A DNA stretch of 64,000 nt from Haemophilus haemolyticus (GTDB taxonomy: Bacteria; Pseudomonadota; Gammaproteobacteria; Enterobacterales; Pasteurellaceae): positions 372,001 to 436,000 of the forward strand of contig NZ_CP031240.1 of the NCBI RefSeq assembly GCF_003351405.1, written 5' to 3'. The notes under the pieces are model-generated. The model worked only from the letters and a program-made list of their open reading frames with translations. It had not been told where the DNA came from and made no database searches. This document shows, piece after piece, positions 1-9,384 of the stretch. Both the position numbers and the translations under genes were made by a program. Position 1 is the first letter of the stretch. Each line of letters opens with the position of its first letter.

Positions 1-596
1 TGCCACAATTCTCACCGCTCTTTGAAAAATACAAAGGGGAATTAGATTGGCGATTACTCGCAGCAGTCGCTTATCAAGAGTCTCATTGGAATCCAGATGC
101 AACATCACCTACGGGCGTGCGTGGCATAATGATGCTGACGAAAGATACCGCACAACATATGAAAATCAGCGATAGAACAGATCCTGAACAAAGCATTAAA
201 GCGGGATCAGAATATTTACACTGGCTGATTAGTCAAATTCCAGAAACCATTGAAAAAGAAGAAAGAATTTGGTTTGCCTTAGCCGCCTATAACATGGGAC
301 TAGGCCACTTAATTGATGCGCGTCGTTTAACTAAAAATCTTGGAGGAAATCCAGATAATTGGCTCGATGTGAAAAAAAATCTGCCTTTATTAGCAGAAAA
401 ACGCTATTATTCCCAACTGAAATACGGCTATGCTCGAGGCTATGAAGCCCATCAATATGTAGAAAATATTCGCCGCTATATGAATAGCATTGTGAATTAT
501 CATCGAGTCCAAGAAAATCAAACAACGAATGATAATGCCAACAACGAAAGTGCGGTCAAGAATTCAGAAGAAATAAAAGAAAAAAAGGATAAATAA
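1..596 (+). CDS. mltF: MltF-type lytic transglycosylase, 3' part only
   Basis: The reading frame is already open at the first base of the window, so this is the C-terminal part of a longer gene (about 198 residues visible). The visible part is a lytic-transglycosylase (Slt/GEWL-like) catalytic domain: [18 protein letters not shown] carries the expected catalytic Glu, and [16 protein letters not shown] is the second conserved helix. The family cleaves the glycan strand of peptidoglycan to 1,6-anhydro products at the outer membrane. The missing N-terminal half would be the periplasmic-binding-protein-like domain of MltF. The last 30 residues are a charged Asn/Lys/Glu-rich tail. An uptake signal (AAAGTGCGGT) lies inside the tail near 548. 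A start codon near 117 would cut off the catalytic Glu, so it is not used. MltF rather than another transglycosylase is inferred from the length of the domain and the Haemophilus context. Confidence 0.85.
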   Translation, partial: PQFSPLFEKYKGELDWRLLAAVAYQESHWNPDATSPTGVRGIMMLTKDTAQHMKISDRTDPEQSIKAGSEYLHWLISQIPETIEKEERIWFALAAYNMGLGHLIDARRLTKNLGGNPDNWLDVKKNLPLLAEKRYYSQLKYGYARGYEAHQYVENIRRYMNSIVNYHRVQENQTTNDNANNESAVKNSEEIKEKKDK

Positions 597-597
597 A

Positions 598-750
598 ATG
601 TTAAAACGCAAAACTTTTCTTAAAAAGAAAACCAATTTACAACAAACCTCTTTATCACGTAACCTACGTTTGAGACGCTTGAAACACCGTAAACAACAGC
701 AATTTGCGAGACATTCATTACAATTTGTCGTACAAGAAATTTGTTGTTAA
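598..750 (+). CDS. small, very basic hypothetical protein (50 aa)
   Basis: A 50-codon ORF starts one base after the mltF stop codon, with AAGGAT nine bases upstream as ribosome-binding site, so it could be translated together with mltF. The peptide begins MLKRKTFLKKKTNLQQ, is crowded with Lys and Arg in its first 35 residues, and ends with two Cys. I see no signal peptide, membrane segment or known domain. A hairpin follows at 778-803. The tight coupling and the good ribosome site argue that it is real; its extreme composition and lack of a recognised family argue for caution. No function can be given. Confidence 0.45.
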   Translation: MLKRKTFLKKKTNLQQTSLSRNLRLRRLKHRKQQQFARHSLQFVVQEICC

Positions 751-777
751 TTAAAGCATCTCTATCCAATAAAAAAC

Positions 778-803
778 GGGTTAAAACTTATTAGTCTTAA
801 CCC
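778..803. terminator. bidirectional hairpin between mltF unit and yagU remnant
   Basis: A 7-bp stem (GGGTTAA / TTAACCC, 778-784 with 797-803) is flanked by A-rich sequence on the left and ATTTCTT on the right. It lies between two convergent genes, so it may end transcripts from both sides. The stem is short, so it is a weak terminator at best. Confidence 0.45.
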
Positions 804-832
804 ATTTCTTATCAAAATTTATACTGTTTAGC

Positions 833-1434
833 TTAAGCTAAAGGAATCTCTGCATCTAGCTCGCCAGTTAAGCGATTACGTAAATCGCGACGAATAACCT
901 CAATAGTCCAGAACCAGAAAATATGACCAACTAATTCTGAAATATGTTCATATAGCGGCCATTCTGCAACTAGGTGGGGTTAAACCTAGTGCAGGGAAAG
1001 TAATATAGTGCACACAAATATTAGCAATAAGCCCTGCACCAATACCTTGCCAAAATTTGATTTTTGGAAAACGTTCTGCGACTAAGCAATAACCAATCGC
1101 AAAAACTAAAGAAAAGATCATATGGGTAACACCAATCCAATTGAATGCATGATCCGCAAAGGTAAATGCAGCATCAGTTGGATCAATACCTAAATAATCA
1201 CGTAAAAACACATGTGGTGGATTTAAAAACGCACGGGAACATACTGCCAGCACTTGATCTTGTGTTAAACACTTTACAAGCGGCCGCAAAGAAATCGATT
1301 GGACTACGTGGTGGAAATGGATGCTCGGCACCCCATTTAACAAAAGCAGAAATAATTCCGGCAACGATACCAACAAATACTGCCACGCCATAACGACGAC
1401 GGTTTGCTGGACTTTGAGTAAAAATACCTGACAT
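833..1434 (-). pseudogene. yagU: YagU family inner membrane protein, broken by two frameshifts
   Basis: Three consecutive pieces in three reading frames together make one YagU-like (DUF1440) membrane protein. Piece 1 starts at 1434 behind a good GGAGAG site and reads [16 protein letters not shown] through [13 protein letters not shown]. Piece 2 reads [18 protein letters not shown] through FPALGLTPP. Piece 3 reads [18 protein letters not shown] and ends [15 protein letters not shown] at the stop codon 833-835. The frame changes fall within about 1238-1285 and near 960-970. All conserved blocks of the family are present and in order, so the breaks are recent, or one or both are sequencing errors. 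The intact protein would have about four membrane helices; its function in E. coli is poorly defined. An uptake signal lies just upstream of the gene. Confidence 0.8.
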
Positions 1435-1575
1435 ATTTTGCTCTCCAATAAAAGTAAAGAAAAAATAACCGCACTTTTACATCATTGTTTATACAATTTA
1501 AAATGCGATCCCTATTTTGTCTATATAACAAAATATAGGTAGAATACTAGAATATTTTGTGGATTAGTTAAGTTA

Positions 1576-1872
1576 TTATTCTGATTTCACACCAAGGTTC
1601 CCAATTTTTACGCCTAATAATCCAATAAAAACAGGATCAAAATAATCACCCAGAAATTTGAATAACTCATTTAGTTCTGTAAAAGAGCGTTGAATTTTTA
1701 TTTGATCTTCTACTTTACGAACGAACTCATAACGTACTCTGTTTTCTTCAAAATATGCAGTTAAAGTTAAGTAGATAGTTTCAAAAAAATGGCTTTTTGC
1801 ACCCTCTTCACCAGGATCGCTAATACGTACATTCCATGTATTATTAAATAGGACTTGAGGCTGATTTGACAT
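1576..1872 (-). CDS. hypothetical protein (98 aa)
   Basis: A 98-residue ORF begins MSNQPQVLFNNTWNVRI behind a strong AAGGAG ribosome site about seven bases upstream, so the start is well supported. The composition is ordinary for a soluble protein: no signal peptide, and the only hydrophobic stretch is short (FDPVFIGLLGV, residues ~77-87). It lies 23 bases downstream of arfA in the same direction. If the terminator inside arfA works, this gene would need read-through or its own promoter. I do not recognise the family. Confidence 0.6.
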   Translation of the reverse strand: MSNQPQVLFNNTWNVRISDPGEEGAKSHFFETIYLTLTAYFEENRVRYEFVRKVEDQIKIQRSFTELNELFKFLGDYFDPVFIGLLGVKIGNLGVKSE

Positions 1873-1895
1873 TTTTATACTCCTTTTTACTATTT

Positions 1896-2141
1896 TTAGC
1901 CTAAGAAAAACCCGATTATAAAGTTTCTGTAATCAAAAAATTTATAATCGGGCTTTTCAAACATTTTCCCTGCGTGTTTTGCTTTACGTTGGTAACTCCC
2001 TTTCCCTTTACGTTTTTTCTCAATACGCTGACGAAATAGCTTGTCATGTAATAATGCCATCACTGCATTATTTTTGATCACTCCTCGAGTGTGCTCATAA
2101 ACGGTTTCATTTTCAACCGCACTTTTTTGTTGCTTTGCCAT
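1896..2141 (-). CDS. arfA: ArfA, alternative ribosome-rescue factor
   Basis: The core, [18 protein letters not shown] followed by [19 protein letters not shown], matches the ArfA family: a conserved N-terminal segment and a basic tail that probes the empty mRNA channel of a stalled ribosome. ArfA recruits RF2 to release the nascent chain from ribosomes on mRNAs lacking a stop codon, as a backup for tmRNA. The protein is 81 residues, with a 15-residue extension before the conserved VYEHTRG segment and a hydrophobic C-terminal end (FIIGFFLG) typical of full-length ArfA, which makes that form unstable. A transcription terminator lies inside the coding region (1901-1952), so most transcripts should lack the stop codon and be policed by tmRNA, the known feedback for this gene. 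An uptake signal sits inside codons 6-9. Confidence 0.9.
1901..1952 (-). terminator. intrinsic terminator inside the arfA coding sequence
   Basis: A perfect 12-bp stem (CCCGATTATAAA at 1911-1922 with its complement at 1941-1952) is followed on the minus strand by TTTTTCTTAG. The hairpin encodes ArfA codons for PDYKFF...FIIG, and the T-run lies before the stop codon at 1896-1898. Transcripts ending here carry no stop codon, which fits the known tmRNA-dependent control of arfA. Confidence 0.85.
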
Positions 2142-2152
2142 AATTTTTCCTC

Positions 2153-2181
2153 AAAAAAGCCGCGGAAGGATTTCCACGGCT
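2153..2181 (-). terminator. terminator of the ArsC-like gene
   Basis: On the minus strand an 8-bp stem AGCCGTGG / CCGCGGCT (with one G-U pair) is followed by TTTTTTGA. It lies between the ArsC-like gene and arfA, so it ends the former and separates the two transcripts. Confidence 0.75.
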
Positions 2182-2208
2182 GGAGTATTATACGCGCAAA
2201 CGTTTAAA

Positions 2209-2559
2209 TTACAAAATCTCAAGTATACTTTCTGGCGGACGCCCAATTTTAGCTTGATTACCATTGATAACGATTGGACGTTCAATAAGCGCTGAATGCT
2301 CACTCATGGCTTTTAATAATTCAGCTTGAGAGAGATCTAAATTGTCTAAATTTAAGTTTTTATATAAATCATCTTTCGTACGCATCATTTGACGCACATC
2401 ATCGATTCCTAATTTTTGGGCAATGCTTTGTAATTCATTAATGGAATACTGCTTTTGTAAATACAATTCAACTATTGGCTGAACACCTTGATTTTCTAAC
2501 AATTCTAGGGTTTCACGACTTTTTGAACAACGAGGGTTGTGATAAATAACGACAGACAT
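2209..2559 (-). CDS. yfgD: ArsC/Spx family thiol reductase-like protein
   Basis: The N-terminus MSVVIYHNPRCSKSRETLELL has the single active-site Cys of the ArsC family (NPRCSKSR). It continues with the family helical insert (MMRTKDDLYKNLNL) and the RPIVINGNQAKIGRPPE block near the C-terminus that closes the thioredoxin-like fold. The length (116 aa) is normal. Such proteins are annotated as glutathione/glutaredoxin-linked arsenate reductases, but no arsenite pump or ArsR-type regulator is nearby, so arsenate reduction in this organism is only a possibility. The gene stands alone between arfA and the divergent perM and has its own terminator. Confidence 0.8.
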   Translation of the reverse strand: MSVVIYHNPRCSKSRETLELLENQGVQPIVELYLQKQYSINELQSIAQKLGIDDVRQMMRTKDDLYKNLNLDNLDLSQAELLKAMSEHSALIERPIVINGNQAKIGRPPESILEIL

Positions 2560-2636
2560 AGGATTTCCTCTTAGTAGCTATAAACACTATAAATTTTAAC
2601 TTATAATGGCGAAAAATACTTATAGGAAAAGAAATT

Positions 2637-3686
2637 ATGCTAGAAATGTTGAAAAGCTGGTACTCGCGTCGCTTAAGCGATCCACAAGCGATGGGACTAT
2701 TAGCCATATTATTATTTGGCTTTATCTCCATTTATTTTTTTGGAAATTTAATCGCGCCTTTGTTAATTGCTCTAGTACTATCCTATTTACTAGAAATGCC
2801 GATCAATTTTTTACATCAACATTTAAAATGCCCAAGAATGTTAGCAACAATCATCATTTTTGGTGGCTTTATTGGACTAGCGACAATCTTCTTTTTAATC
2901 CTCATGCCAATGCTATGGAATCAAACTATTTCCTTATTAAGTGATTTGCCCGCAATGTTTAATAAGCTCAATGAATGGTTACTAAACTTACCAGAGCATT
3001 ATCCTGAACTCATCGACTATTCAATGGTAGATTCTATTTTCAATTCTGTACGAGAAAAAATCCTTGGTTTTGGTGAATCTGCGGTAAAACTTTCTTTAGC
3101 CTCCATCATGAACTTGGTTTCTTTAGGGATTTATGCCTTTTTAGTGCCATTAATGATGTTTTTTATGTTGAAAGATAAGTCAGAACTTTTACAAGGCGTG
3201 AGCCGTTTTTTACCGAAAAATAGAAACTTAGCCTTCAAAGTATGGAAAGAAATGCAACAGCAAATTTCCAACTACATTCATGGAAAATTGTTAGAAATAC
3301 TGATTGTCACGCTCATCACCTACATTATTTTCTTAATATTCGGGCTAAATTACCCGCTCTTATTGGCTTTTGCAGTGGGTCTTTCAGTTCTCGTTCCTTA
3401 TATTGGCGCGGTAATTGTTACGATTCCAGTTGCATTGGTTGCTTTATTCCAATTTGGAATCAGTCCAACATTTTGGTATATCATCATCGCTTTTGCTGTG
3501 AGTCAGCTCTTAGATGGAAACTTACTCGTCCCTTATTTATTTTCTGAAGCAGTGAATTTACATCCATTGATTATTATCATTTCAGTATTAATTTTCGGTG
3601 GTTTATGGGGATTTTGGGGAGTATTCTTTGCCATTCCCTTAGCGACTTTAGTGAAAGCTGTTATAAATGCCTTACCTCAAGATTAA
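2637..3686 (+). CDS. perM: PerM/AI-2E-family membrane permease
   Basis: This 349-residue integral membrane protein has the AI-2E transporter (PerM/YdiK) layout: two paired N-terminal helices ([19 protein letters not shown] and [13 protein letters not shown]), a soluble amphipathic region, then a cluster of helices at residues ~160-340. The family signature [16 protein letters not shown] is present. Members export small molecules or Na+/H+; no substrate can be given here. AGGAAAAG lies before the first ATG. The gene diverges from the ArsC-like gene and converges with secF across a shared terminator. Confidence 0.85.
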   Translation: MLEMLKSWYSRRLSDPQAMGLLAILLFGFISIYFFGNLIAPLLIALVLSYLLEMPINFLHQHLKCPRMLATIIIFGGFIGLATIFFLILMPMLWNQTISLLSDLPAMFNKLNEWLLNLPEHYPELIDYSMVDSIFNSVREKILGFGESAVKLSLASIMNLVSLGIYAFLVPLMMFFMLKDKSELLQGVSRFLPKNRNLAFKVWKEMQQQISNYIHGKLLEILIVTLITYIIFLIFGLNYPLLLAFAVGLSVLVPYIGAVIVTIPVALVALFQFGISPTFWYIIIAFAVSQLLDGNLLVPYLFSEAVNLHPLIIIISVLIFGGLWGFWGVFFAIPLATLVKAVINALPQD

Positions 3687-3715
3687 AAGTCTAAATTAAA
3701 AAGTGATACAAATAA

Positions 3716-3753
3716 AAAAATAGTTAACCATGAATTTTTGGTTAACTATTTTT
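3716..3753. terminator. bidirectional terminator between perM and secF
   Basis: A perfect 15-bp inverted repeat (3716-3730 with 3739-3753; core TAGTTAACCA) with an 8-base loop has A-runs on one side and T-runs on the other. It can serve convergent perM and secF equally. Confidence 0.85.
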
Positions 3754-3784
3754 CATTGAAGTTTATTCTAAGAATAAAATTTAA

Positions 3785-4759
3785 CTAAGGTAATTCGTCA
3801 ATTTCCTTATCTACTTTAGGCGGGATCATATGTTCACGGCGTAATCCAACATCGTATGCAATTGCGATTGCAATAAAGATTGAAGAATATGTACCAAATC
3901 CAATACCCACAAGTAATGCTAAAGAGAAGTTATGAATTGATGGACCACCAAAAAAGAACAATGCAATAACAACAATTAATGTTGTCGCAGAGGTCATGAT
4001 GGTTCTTGATAAAGTTTGCGTTAAAGAAACATCAATAATATCAATCGTATCTAGACGTCTTATTTTTCTGAAGTTTTCACGCACACGGTCAAAGACCACG
4101 ATACTATCGTTAATAGAATAACCCACAACAGATAAAATCGCTGCAACAAAGGTTAAATCAATTTCGATTTGTAACGCTGAAAATACACCAAGAGTAATAA
4201 TTACGTCATGCGCAAGGGATGCGATACCGCCAAAACCTAAACGCCATTCAAAGCGAGAACCTACATAAACTAGCATCATCGCCAATGTTGCTAATGTCGC
4301 ATACACCGCACCTTGTGCCAATTCTTCCCCTACATTTGGTCCAACAAATTCAACACTACGAATCTTAATGCCAGAATCGACTTCTTGGAGCATTCCTTTT
4401 ACGCGATCGCCAATAGCTGAATCATTATCCGTAGCTGGTAAACGAATCATGACATCTTGAACAGAACCGGTTGTCTGCACAATTGGGCTTTCAATACCAT
4501 TTTGATGGAGCTTACCACGGATTTTCTCTAAATCTGCAGATTGTGAAAAATGGGTATCAAAAACAACCCCACCAGTAAAATCCAATCCCCAGTTAAAGCC
4601 TTTTGATACGATAAAAAATAGCGAAATGGCCATTAAAAGTGCGGAAAAAACATAGCCCCATTTACGCAGTTTCATAAATTCGGTCAATGGGAACGGGAGT
4701 TTAATCCCATTGATTTCACGGATAAAATGTCCGTCTTTATCTTTTGCAAAAATTTTCAT
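3785..4759 (-). CDS. secF: SecF, protein-export membrane subunit
   Basis: This 324-residue protein has the SecF order: N-terminal helix (ALLMAISLFFIVS), the conserved GLDFTGGVVFD segment at the start of the periplasmic domain, and five C-terminal helices with GYSINDSIVVFDRVREN. With SecD and YajC it forms the accessory complex that uses the proton gradient to pull translocating proteins out of SecYEG on the periplasmic side. It is 324 aa, normal for the family. It starts 10 bases after the secD stop, so the two are one transcript. Confidence 0.95.
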   Translation of the reverse strand: MKIFAKDKDGHFIREINGIKLPFPLTEFMKLRKWGYVFSALLMAISLFFIVSKGFNWGLDFTGGVVFDTHFSQSADLEKIRGKLHQNGIESPIVQTTGSVQDVMIRLPATDNDSAIGDRVKGMLQEVDSGIKIRSVEFVGPNVGEELAQGAVYATLATLAMMLVYVGSRFEWRLGFGGIASLAHDVIITLGVFSALQIEIDLTFVAAILSVVGYSINDSIVVFDRVRENFRKIRRLDTIDIIDVSLTQTLSRTIMTSATTLIVVIALFFFGGPSIHNFSLALLVGIGFGTYSSIFIAIAIAYDVGLRREHMIPPKVDKEIDELP

Positions 4760-4769
4760 CGTTCCCTAC

Positions 4770-6620
4770 CTAAATTGATAATTTCTTAAGTTGTTTTCCG
4801 CCATAAAGCGCATTCACTAATGCACGTGTTCCTGTAATAGCGGTAAACATTGAAATTGCCACACCAAGTGAAAGCGTAATCGCAAATCCTTGAATTGGGC
4901 CTGTCCCCACAGCATACAATATAATTGCGGTTAAAATTGTCGTTAAATTTGCATCAAAAATAGAACTAAATGCCCCGTTATAACCTTCGTTAATTGCTTG
5001 TTGAATTGGACGACCATTTCGAATTTCTTCTTTAATACGTTCAAAAATCAACACGTTGGCATCCACCGACATACCTAGGGTTAATACGATACCAGCAATC
5101 CCGGGCATTGAAAGCGTCGCACCAGGTAAAATAGACATTAAACCGACTAACAACACAATATTAATGACCAAAGCAAAACTTGCGATAATACCGAACATTT
5201 TGTAGTAGAACAGCATAAAGACAATCACAGCGATGAGTCCCCAGAAACTCGCATTAATCCCTTGTTCTACGTTTTGCGCGCCTAATGATGGACCAATTGT
5301 ACGCTCTTCAACAATTTGAATTGGTGCAATTAATGCCCCAGATTTCAATAAGGTAGAAAGATTGTGCGCTTCAGCGATACTATCAACACCGGTAATTTGG
5401 AAATTAGAACTGAAACGACCTTGGATCGTCGCCACATTAATGACTTCCTCATGTTTTTCTAGAATGGTTTTACCATTTTCATCTTTTTTACCGTTATCTT
5501 TATATTCAACATAAAGCGTTGCCATTGGTTTCTTGTAATATTTTTTGGTGGTTTGTGACATAATCTCACCACCTTCACCATCCAAGGTTACACTCACTTG
5601 CGGGGTACTTGAATGCTGATCTAAACCAGAACTTGAATTAATAATATGCTCACCACCTAAGACCGCGCGTTTAAATAATGCGACAGGATGACCTTGGCGA
5701 TCATATTTAACTTCCGAATCAGCTGGCAACATATTACGAGAAATTGCATCGGCCGTAACATTTTGATTTACGATACGAAACTCAAGCGTTGCAGTTGCCC
5801 CTAAAATTTCTTTTGCGCGAGCAGTATCTTGAACACCTGGTAATTCAATTACAATACGTTCAGCGCCTTGACGTTGAATAACTGCCTCAGATACCCCTAA
5901 TTCAGCAACACGTTTACGTAAAATCGTTAAGTTTTGCTCAATTGCTAAGTCACGTGCCTCATTTAATGCTGAAGTTGAAAGACCTAAATTGATACTATCG
6001 TTATCCAACTCTGTGATATCTAAGGTTGGATGCAACTGATGAATAATACGTTCTGCTTTGGAGCGTTGACTTGCATCGGCCAATGTGACAGAAGTACCAA
6101 AATGCTCAGTATTTTTAATTGCCGTATATTGAATTTTTTCTTTGCGAAGTTCGTTACGTAAACTGTCTTGTAATTGCTCTTGGCGTTTTACAAGTGCAGC
6201 ATTCATATCGACTTCCATCAAAAAACGAACCCCACCACGTAAGTCTAATCCCCATTTCATTGGGTTAGCACCAAACATGCTTAACCAAGCTGGAGTGGCA
6301 GGCGCAAGGTTTAATGCAGTGGTGTAATTATTGCCAAGACGTTCAGCAATTTTATCTTTAGCGAGGAGTTGATCATCGGTATTAGTGAAACGAGCTAGAA
6401 TTGAGCCGTTCTCAAGCACGACAGATTTGGTTGGAAGATTATTGGTTTTAAGCACATCTTGAACTTGTCCAAGCACGCTAGTATTCGCTTCTTGACCGCG
6501 CGTACCGGAAATTTGCACCGCAGGATCTTCACCATAAATATTTGGAAGAGAATATAAAATCCCGATGGCCACAATAAAAATAACCATCAAATTCTTCCAT
6601 AATGGATAACGGTTTAACAT
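4770..6620 (-). CDS. secD: SecD, protein-export membrane subunit
   Basis: SecD of 616 residues starting MLNRYPLWKNLMVIF; this ATG (6620) has AAGGAAAA just upstream and fits the family, whereas a start 12 codons earlier would not. The N-terminal helix is followed by a large periplasmic region with the signature WGLDLRGGVRFLMEVD (P1 head and base), and then six C-terminal membrane helices with SMPGIAGIVLTLGMSVDANVLIFERI split over helices 4-5. It pairs with SecF to power late steps of secretion. A 9-bp hairpin (6646-6668) separates it from yajC. Confidence 0.95.
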   Translation of the reverse strand: MLNRYPLWKNLMVIFIVAIGILYSLPNIYGEDPAVQISGTRGQEANTSVLGQVQDVLKTNNLPTKSVVLENGSILARFTNTDDQLLAKDKIAERLGNNYTTALNLAPATPAWLSMFGANPMKWGLDLRGGVRFLMEVDMNAALVKRQEQLQDSLRNELRKEKIQYTAIKNTEHFGTSVTLADASQRSKAERIIHQLHPTLDITELDNDSINLGLSTSALNEARDLAIEQNLTILRKRVAELGVSEAVIQRQGAERIVIELPGVQDTARAKEILGATATLEFRIVNQNVTADAISRNMLPADSEVKYDRQGHPVALFKRAVLGGEHIINSSSGLDQHSSTPQVSVTLDGEGGEIMSQTTKKYYKKPMATLYVEYKDNGKKDENGKTILEKHEEVINVATIQGRFSSNFQITGVDSIAEAHNLSTLLKSGALIAPIQIVEERTIGPSLGAQNVEQGINASFWGLIAVIVFMLFYYKMFGIIASFALVINIVLLVGLMSILPGATLSMPGIAGIVLTLGMSVDANVLIFERIKEEIRNGRPIQQAINEGYNGAFSSIFDANLTTILTAIILYAVGTGPIQGFAITLSLGVAISMFTAITGTRALVNALYGGKQLKKLSI

Positions 6621-6645
6621 AGTTTTCCTTTTCTTTTCTAACGCA

Positions 6646-6668
6646 CAGAGCCACAATTCGTGGCTCTG
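6646..6668 (-). other. intercistronic hairpin between yajC and secD
   Basis: A perfect 9-bp stem (CAGAGCCAC / GTGGCTCTG, 5-base loop) lies in the 69-base gap between yajC and secD. No T-run follows on the minus strand, so it is more likely an mRNA-processing or stability element than a full terminator. Confidence 0.5.
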
Positions 6669-6689
6669 GAAAATAATTTAACGTTACTC

Positions 6690-6983
6690 TTAAAGTGATT
6701 TTAATGAACCTTTAGGAAGAACGCTCACAATGTAGTTACGATTAATCGTAATTTCTGTCGTGTCGTTTAACGCAATCACGATACTATCGCTACCTTCGGT
6801 TACTTTAGTAATTTTGCCGATTAAACCACCAGCGGTTAAAACTTCAGTACCCTTTGCAAGCTCAGACATCAATTTTTTATGTTCTTTATTGCGTTTAGCT
6901 TGCGGGCGATAAATCATAAAGTAAAAAATTAAACCAAAGATCACGAAAATAAATAACGTGGATATCGGGTTTTGTGCTTCCAT
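6690..6983 (-). CDS. yajC: YajC, Sec translocon accessory subunit
   Basis: A 97-residue protein with one N-terminal membrane helix (STLFIFVIFGLIFYFMIY) followed by RPQAKRNKEHKKLMSEL, the family signature, and a small cytoplasmic domain with LTAGGLIGKI. YajC binds the SecDF complex. Together with secD and secF it forms the usual yajC-secD-secF operon. Unlike in E. coli, tgt and queA are further upstream and separated from it by a hemerythrin-domain and a TusA-like gene. Confidence 0.95.
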   Translation of the reverse strand: MEAQNPISTLFIFVIFGLIFYFMIYRPQAKRNKEHKKLMSELAKGTEVLTAGGLIGKITKVTEGSDSIVIALNDTTEITINRNYIVSVLPKGSLKSL

Positions 6984-7090
6984 TGTGTTTTCCTTATTAA
7001 TTTAAGTTAAAAATTTTGCGTAAAATACCATAAATTACTTCATTGGGAAAGGCGAACCACGCCCAATATCTTAGGTTATGGCAATAAATT

Positions 7091-7312
7091 TTATTTTTTC
7101 AAGATAACAATAAATTCTTTTTCCGAAGCGTAATATTGCTCGACCAAAGCAACCGAATTTTCTTCTGCAAAAATAGAAAAATTTTCCACCGCACTTTCAA
7201 AGTTTAAGATCAACATTAGCTCATCATTTTTATCCAAATTTTTTAAGGCTTTTTTGGCACTTAAAAGAGGAATTGGACATCGAAGTGTGGTTAAATTGAG
7301 CTGATATTTCAT
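7091..7312 (-). CDS. TusA/SirA-family small sulfur-carrier-like protein
   Basis: This 73-residue protein starts [26 protein letters not shown]. The CPxP motif (RCPIP) near residue 12 is the hallmark of TusA-like proteins, whose Cys can carry a persulfide. It is not clearly the tRNA-thiolation protein TusA itself; paralogues with the same fold exist (YedF/YeeD types). The ATG overlaps the stop of the upstream hemerythrin gene by four bases, so the two are co-translated. Confidence 0.75.
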   Translation of the reverse strand: MKYQLNLTTLRCPIPLLSAKKALKNLDKNDELMLILNFESAVENFSIFAEENSVALVEQYYASEKEFIVILKK

Positions 7313-7827
7313 TCTTTAATTTGACGACGAGCACTCATTCTCTTGCCCATTTCAGCCAAAATATCCGCACTTAAGCATTCACGCCCCATTTCAAATAACG
7401 GTTCTTCTAACGCAATATGACGCTCATAACCTTGAACAAAGCGTTCAATTAAATGTTCATCAATATTTTGACGTTGTTCAGAAATAAGCTCTTCTAACTG
7501 CGCAGATAGTGCATTCCAATTTTCATGCAAATATTCGTGCTGTTGTTCTAATTCATCAATGGAGCTTTGTGCTTGCGGAGCCACTTTGACTAATTGAGGG
7601 AAAAAATCTAATTCTTCATCCTCATGATGTAGCGGAGCGGCACGATTGAAATAAGTTAAAATTTGCTCAACATCATTTAATACAGCCTGAGTATAGCCGT
7701 GTTTTTCTAGATAATCAGGCAAAATGCTTAACTGACGACAAAAACGTTTTACCTTACTATGACAGGCATAAAGCATTTCAATAGGTTCATTCCAGGTGGC
7801 GAATTGTTGAGGTTCAAGAATTTGCAT
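7309..7827 (-). CDS. hemerythrin HHE-domain protein
   Basis: A 172-residue, all-helical protein. His and Glu occur in the spacing of the hemerythrin HHE domain: [12 protein letters not shown] (residues ~22-33), [25 protein letters not shown] and [15 protein letters not shown], which together could bind a di-iron centre. Such proteins sense or handle O2, NO or iron. The start at 7827 (MQILEPQQF) has AAAGGAAAG upstream; an earlier in-frame ATG lies inside an uptake-signal hairpin and is less likely. It overlaps the TusA-like gene, suggesting a shared job in iron/sulfur or redox handling (inference). Confidence 0.75.
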   Translation of the reverse strand: MQILEPQQFATWNEPIEMLYACHSKVKRFCRQLSILPDYLEKHGYTQAVLNDVEQILTYFNRAAPLHHEDEELDFFPQLVKVAPQAQSSIDELEQQHEYLHENWNALSAQLEELISEQRQNIDEHLIERFVQGYERHIALEEPLFEMGRECLSADILAEMGKRMSARRQIKE

Positions 7828-7844
7828 AAGCTTTCCTTTGTTAA

Positions 7845-7885
7845 AAAGTGCGGTCAAAAAACGCTTCATTTTTCTACCGCACTTT
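7845..7885 (-). terminator. uptake-signal inverted pair ending tgt
   Basis: Two uptake signals in opposite orientation (AAAGTGCGGT at 7845-7854 and its complement at 7876-7885) form a 10-bp stem just after the tgt stop, with TTTTTAAC following on the minus strand. It also lies within the leader of the downstream hemerythrin gene. Confidence 0.7.
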
Positions 7886-7891
7886 CATCAA

Positions 7892-9305
<1,414 letters not shown>

Positions 9306-9317
9306 GTAGATTCTCCG

Positions 9318-9350
9318 ACAAGGGATGGTTACCGCCATCCCTTGTTCTTT
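9318..9350 (+). terminator. terminator of the small-peptide unit
   Basis: A perfect 11-bp stem (ACAAGGGATGG / CCATCCCTTGT, 9318-9328 with 9335-9345) with a 6-base loop is followed on the plus strand by TCTTTATT. The minus strand has no T-run after it, so it serves the plus-strand unit. Confidence 0.85.
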
Positions 9351-9384
9351 ATTGTAGGTGCTGACTAATTACAAGTCAAACAAC

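Noticed and set aside
6621..6656. Longer SecD start 12 codons upstream
   Set aside because: It overlaps the hairpin at 6646-6668 and lacks a ribosome site; MLNRYPLWK at 6620 fits the family.
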